From Betaproteobacteria bacterium (GTDB lineage Bacteria; Pseudomonadota; Gammaproteobacteria; Burkholderiales; Burkholderiaceae_C), in the NCBI GenBank assembly GCA_009918225.1, contig RGEP01000032.1, positions 1 through 11,878 of the forward strand: a DNA stretch of 11,878 nucleotides, written 5' to 3'. A program made the position numbers and the translations under genes. The notes below the pieces were generated by a model. That model made no database searches, was not told where the DNA came from, and saw only the letters and a list, made by a program, of their open reading frames with translations. This document shows positions 9,148 to 11,878 of this stretch, piece after piece; within the stretch, counting starts at the first letter, position 1; each line of letters opens with the position of its first letter.

Positions 9148-9916
9148 GCCTCGGGTCGAAGAACTGCACGGCGTCGGTGATCAGGCCGTCCACCCCCCAA
9201 GCAGCCAGGCGCTGAGCAGCCTCCAGCTCGTTGACGGTGTAGGCCCAAACCTTCAAGCCCCCTTGAGCCAGTGCCTGGACCATCGCGGCATCCAGGGATT
9301 CATGGTGCACGACGCAGGCGCAGCAGCCCAGGTCCAGGGCAAGCTCTGGCCCGTGTGCGGGCACTTGGTGAAACAGATGGGCGCGGGGCAGCGCAGGTGC
9401 AGCCTCGCGCGCCGCCTGAAGGCTCTGGGTCTGGAACGAGGACAAGATCGGGGCGCTGGGGCCGGGCCGTCCGCTCGACTGCGCCTGGTCTTGAGCGGCC
9501 AGCCAATGCGCCTGGGCCAACTCGGCCACAGCACGCCCTGTGGCCGTCTCATCCCCCGGCGTGGGCTTGATTTCAATGTTCAGGCTGGCCCCGTGTGCCC
9601 ACACCAGGTCCAAGGCCTGGGCCAGGCTGGGTATGGGCTCAAAAGCGTGTTCGCTGTGGTGCCATCCGCCGGCGTCCAGCGTCTGTAGCTCAGCCCACAT
9701 CCGGTCACTGGCTCTGCCGCGCTCGGTGGTGGTCCGCTCCAGGGTCGTGTCGTGCAGCAGGAAGGGCACGCCATCGGCGCTGATCTTGGCATCCACCTCG
9801 AAGCCCCGCCAGCCCAGTGCCAGGCCCAGGCGCAGGGCGGCCAGCGTGTTCTCCGGCGCTTGCCGGCCCGCTCCGCGGTGGGCGATCCAGAAGGGGTAGG
9901 GCCAGTACGGGTGCAC
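9065..9916 (-). CDS. ugpQ: Glycerophosphodiester phosphodiesterase (cytosolic UgpQ type)
   Basis: It hydrolyses glycerophosphodiesters, the deacylation products of phospholipids, to glycerol-3-phosphate and an alcohol. The 283-residue product has the family signature. WIAHRGAG gives catalytic His13, PENT follows, and GFEVDAKISADGVPFLLHD gives Glu40, Asp42 and His55. NIEIKP supplies Glu115 and Lys117, and a C-terminal GVDGLITDAV closes the TIM barrel. There is no signal peptide, so it is probably cytosolic. I chose the GTG at 9916 because a perfect AGGAGG lies 6 bases upstream and the family normally begins shortly before WIAHRG. The frame stays open to an ATG at 9991, but that extension translates the tandem repeat. 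The C-terminus runs past the usual domain end, overlapping the MFS gene tail. No ugpBAEC transporter genes are in view. Confidence 0.95.
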   Translation of the reverse strand: MHPYWPYPFWIAHRGAGRQAPENTLAALRLGLALGWRGFEVDAKISADGVPFLLHDTTLERTTTERGRASDRMWAELQTLDAGGWHHSEHAFEPIPSLAQALDLVWAHGASLNIEIKPTPGDETATGRAVAELAQAHWLAAQDQAQSSGRPGPSAPILSSFQTQSLQAAREAAPALPRAHLFHQVPAHGPELALDLGCCACVVHHESLDAAMVQALAQGGLKVWAYTVNELEAAQRLAAWGVDGLITDAVQFFDPRLNPRDDPQRRLHLLPPQGPAHPEKAGS

Positions 9917-9922
9917 GATTGG

Positions 9923-9928
9923 CCTCCT
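9923..9928 (-). promoter_or_regulatory. Strong Shine-Dalgarno that fixes the ugpQ GTG start
   Basis: On the minus strand this reads AGGAGG, a full match to the anti-Shine-Dalgarno, 6 bases before the GTG at 9916. The upstream ATG at 9991 lacks a comparable site. Confidence 0.8.
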
Positions 9929-9981
9929 GGGCTGAAATGGGGCTGCGTTGGGGCTGGGTTGGGGCTGCGATGGGGCTGAAA
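9928..9981. repeat. 11-bp tandem repeat upstream of ugpQ
   Basis: Four exact-length units follow one another: TGGGGCTGCGT (9938-9948), TGGGGCTGGGT (9949-9959), TGGGGCTGCGA (9960-9970) and TGGGGCTGAAA (9971-9981). A shortened fifth copy, TGGGCTGAAA, sits at 9928-9937 and touches the ugpQ Shine-Dalgarno. All share TGGG(G)CTG. The array lies entirely in the ugpQ upstream region, 12-65 bases before its start. Confidence 0.85.
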
Positions 9982-10017
9982 CCCTGCCCACGGGCTGGGA
10001 GGGACCTCTCGGTTAGC

Positions 10018-10032
10018 ATACTGGGTCAGTAT
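10018..10032. promoter_or_regulatory. Perfect palindrome, candidate operator
   Basis: ATACTG-GGT-CAGTAT is an exact 6-bp inverted repeat with a 3-base spacer. It lies 43 bases before the oxidoreductase ATG and about 100 bases upstream of ugpQ, in a divergent gap that should hold both promoters. Size and symmetry fit a dimeric regulator site. The CTG-to-CAG spacing (3 bases) is too short for a LexA box. The regulator is unknown. Confidence 0.4.
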
Positions 10033-10075
10033 CGGGAAGCGGGTATCCGTTTGCCCGCCGATGCTGCGGTTTTTC

Positions 10076-11878
10076 ATGAATGCACCGCTTTCCCTGACCG
10101 CACTGGGTGATCTGGATGCTGGTTTGGCCGCTCAGGACACGCCGCAGCCCCAACGCCTGCGCGAAATACCCTACAACTACACCTCGTTTTCCGACCGGGA
10201 AATCGTGATTCGGTTGCTGGGCCAACGGGCCTGGGAACTGCTCAGCCGCCTGCGCCAAGAACGGCAAACCGGCCGATCAGCCCGCATGCTCTATGAGGTG
10301 CTGGGCGACATCTGGGTGGTGCAACGCAACCCCTACCTGCAAGACGACCTGCTGGACAACCCAAGGCGCCGCCGGCTCTTGGTCGAGGCCCTGCACCACC
10401 GCCTGCAGGAGATCGAGCGCCGGCGCACCGCTTCTGAAGACGCTGCGCGGGACGCCTTGGTGGGCGAGTTGCTTGAAGCGGCGCGCCGCAGTGTCCAGGG
10501 CTTTGAGCGCTCATTCGAGCTCATGGCCGATCTGCGCCGGCGCACCCGGCGGCTCTTGGGCCGCCACACCGCCAAGGACAACATCAAGTTCGATGGCCTG
10601 TCGCGTGTCTCGCATGTCACCGATGCCACCGACTGGCGCGTGGAGTACCCCTTCGTGGTCCTCACACCCGACACCGAGGCGGAGATGGCCGCTTTGGTTC
10701 AGGGCTGCGTCGAATTGGGCCTGACCATCATTCCGCGCGGCGGCGGCACGGGCTACACCGGTGGGGCTGTGCCCCTGACCTGGAAGAGCGCGGTGATCAA
10801 CACCGAAAAGCTCGAGCAGATGACGGAAGTCGAGATGGTGCAATTGCCGGGCATCGACCGCCCGGTGGCCACCATCTGGACCGAAGCCGGCGTGGTCACG
10901 CAACGCGTGGCCGATGCGGCAGAGCGTGGCGGCTTTGTGTTCGCGGTGGACCCCACCAGCGCCGAGGCCTCGTGCATCGGCGGAAACATTGCCATGAACG
11001 CCGGCGGGAAGAAGGCGGTGCTGTGGGGTACCGCACTGGACAACCTGGCCTCTTGGAAGATGGTCACGCCCGAAGCCAAGTGGCTGGAGGTGGTGCGCCT
11101 GGACCACAACCTGGGCAAGATCCACGACGTGGCGCAAGCCCGATTTGAGCTGCGCTACTACGATGCGTCTGGCAAGACCCTGGAGCGCACCGAGACGCTG
11201 ACCATCCCCGGCCGTGTGTTCCGCAAGGAAGGCCTGGGCAAGGACGTCACCGACAAGTTTCTGGCCGGTTTGCCGGGGATCCAAAAGGAAGGCTGTGATG
11301 GCCTGATCACCAGCGCCCGCTGGGTGGTGCACCGCATGCCCGAACATGTGCGGACCGTGTGCTTGGAGTTCTTCGGAAACGCCAAGGACGCGGTGCCCTC
11401 GATCGTGGAGATCAAGGACTACATGTTCGAGCAGGCCAAGCAAGCCGCGGCGGTCGGCCCAGACGGGCGTGCCGGTTCTGCGGTGTTGCTGGCCGGTTTG
11501 GAGCACCTGGACGACCGCTACTTGAAGGCCGTGGGCTACACGACCAAGAGCAAGCGCGGCGGACAAAGTGCGTCGGGCCTGCCCAAGATGGTGCTCATTG
11601 GCGATATCGTGGGTGACGACGAAGACGCTGTCGCCCGCGCAGCCTCTGAAGTGGTGCGCTTGGCCAATGGCCGCAGTGGCGAAGGATTTGTGGCTGTCAG
11701 CGCCGATGCGCGCAAGAAGTTCTGGTTGGACCGCAAACGCACCGCCGCCATCGCACGCCACACCAACGCCTTCAAGGTCAATGAAGACGTGGTCATCCCC
11801 TTGCCTCGGATGGGCGAGTACACCAACGGGATCGAGCGCATCAACATCGAGCTGTCCTTGCGCAACAAGCTCCAGCTC
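10076..11878 (+). CDS. Large FAD-binding oxidoreductase with DUF3683-type N-terminus, 3' end missing
   Basis: The frame is open for 601 codons to the window end. The family I recognise is about 1,300 residues long, so roughly half is visible. The N-terminal part (about 25-170; REIPYNYTSFSDREIVIRLL, SARMLYEVLGDIWVVQRNPYLQDDLLDN) matches the DUF3683 region. The FAD-binding domain follows, with PRGGGTGYTGG from residue 220 and DPTSAEASCIGGNIAMNAGG from residue 292. After it comes a D-lactate/glycolate dehydrogenase-like region (EGCDGLITSARWVV, RKKFWLDRK). In the family the missing half carries 4Fe-4S and cysteine-rich domains. The substrate is not established; D-lactate-like 2-hydroxy acids are a guess. 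I chose the ATG at 10076 because family members begin MNAP; an in-frame ATG at 10061 would add MLRFF. Neither has a good Shine-Dalgarno. A small loop, AAAVGPDGRAGS, may be an insertion. Confidence 0.9.
   Translation, partial: MNAPLSLTALGDLDAGLAAQDTPQPQRLREIPYNYTSFSDREIVIRLLGQRAWELLSRLRQERQTGRSARMLYEVLGDIWVVQRNPYLQDDLLDNPRRRRLLVEALHHRLQEIERRRTASEDAARDALVGELLEAARRSVQGFERSFELMADLRRRTRRLLGRHTAKDNIKFDGLSRVSHVTDATDWRVEYPFVVLTPDTEAEMAALVQGCVELGLTIIPRGGGTGYTGGAVPLTWKSAVINTEKLEQMTEVEMVQLPGIDRPVATIWTEAGVVTQRVADAAERGGFVFAVDPTSAEASCIGGNIAMNAGGKKAVLWGTALDNLASWKMVTPEAKWLEVVRLDHNLGKIHDVAQARFELRYYDASGKTLERTETLTIPGRVFRKEGLGKDVTDKFLAGLPGIQKEGCDGLITSARWVVHRMPEHVRTVCLEFFGNAKDAVPSIVEIKDYMFEQAKQAAAVGPDGRAGSAVLLAGLEHLDDRYLKAVGYTTKSKRGGQSASGLPKMVLIGDIVGDDEDAVARAASEVVRLANGRSGEGFVAVSADARKKFWLDRKRTAAIARHTNAFKVNEDVVIPLPRMGEYTNGIERINIELSLRNKLQL

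Noticed and set aside
7723..9248. Long minus-strand frames opposite the MFS transporter gene
   Set aside because: They are rich in His, Arg, Gln and Pro with no domain pattern, while the plus strand encodes a coherent membrane protein.

Overview
The window looks like an ordinary chromosomal stretch from a high-GC betaproteobacterium, most likely Burkholderiales near Comamonadaceae. This is judged by eye from the protein sequences and from gene order: cytochrome bc1 genes followed by sspA and sspB, and a secA-argJ pair. No database search was possible. I see no mobile element, CRISPR array, phage gene or defence module, and I do not claim a new multi-gene system.

Layout. Positions 1-1469 hold the end of a cytochrome bc1 (pet) operon: petB, cut by the window edge, then petC. 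Two hairpins follow. Positions 1644-2845 hold the stringent starvation pair sspA and sspB, and a tRNA-Thr(TGT) follows at 2867-2942. On the minus strand, ychJ and a dciA-like DUF721 gene (2972-3665) overlap each other and run away from secA. On the plus strand come secA (3746-6499), a broken argJ (6515-7649) and an MFS exporter (7672-9147). The exporter converges on and overlaps ugpQ (minus, 9065-9916). A 159-bp divergent gap carries an 11-bp tandem repeat and a perfect palindrome. It separates ugpQ from a large FAD-dependent oxidoreductase with a DUF3683-type N-terminus, which starts at 10076 and runs off the end.

How the genes relate. petB and petC would form the quinol:cytochrome c oxidoreductase with a Rieske protein encoded upstream of the window. 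SspA binds RNA polymerase and SspB delivers ssrA-tagged proteins to ClpXP. SecA is the motor of protein export. The neighbouring YchJ carries the same short metal-binding motif that SecA has at its C-terminus. DciA loads the replicative helicase.

The real surprises are two damaged core genes. petC is still open, but it has lost an internal block of about 100 residues that should hold the CXXCH haem site and the axial-ligand region. argJ has lost about 30-35 codons and is out of frame across the gap, which removes the oxyanion-hole region. The genes around them look full length. Either this lineage or strain has lost these functions, or the deletions are cloning or assembly artefacts; sequence alone cannot decide. 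Smaller points of interest are the secA leader hairpin without a visible Shine-Dalgarno sequence, the repeat upstream of ugpQ, and the palindrome upstream of the oxidoreductase.
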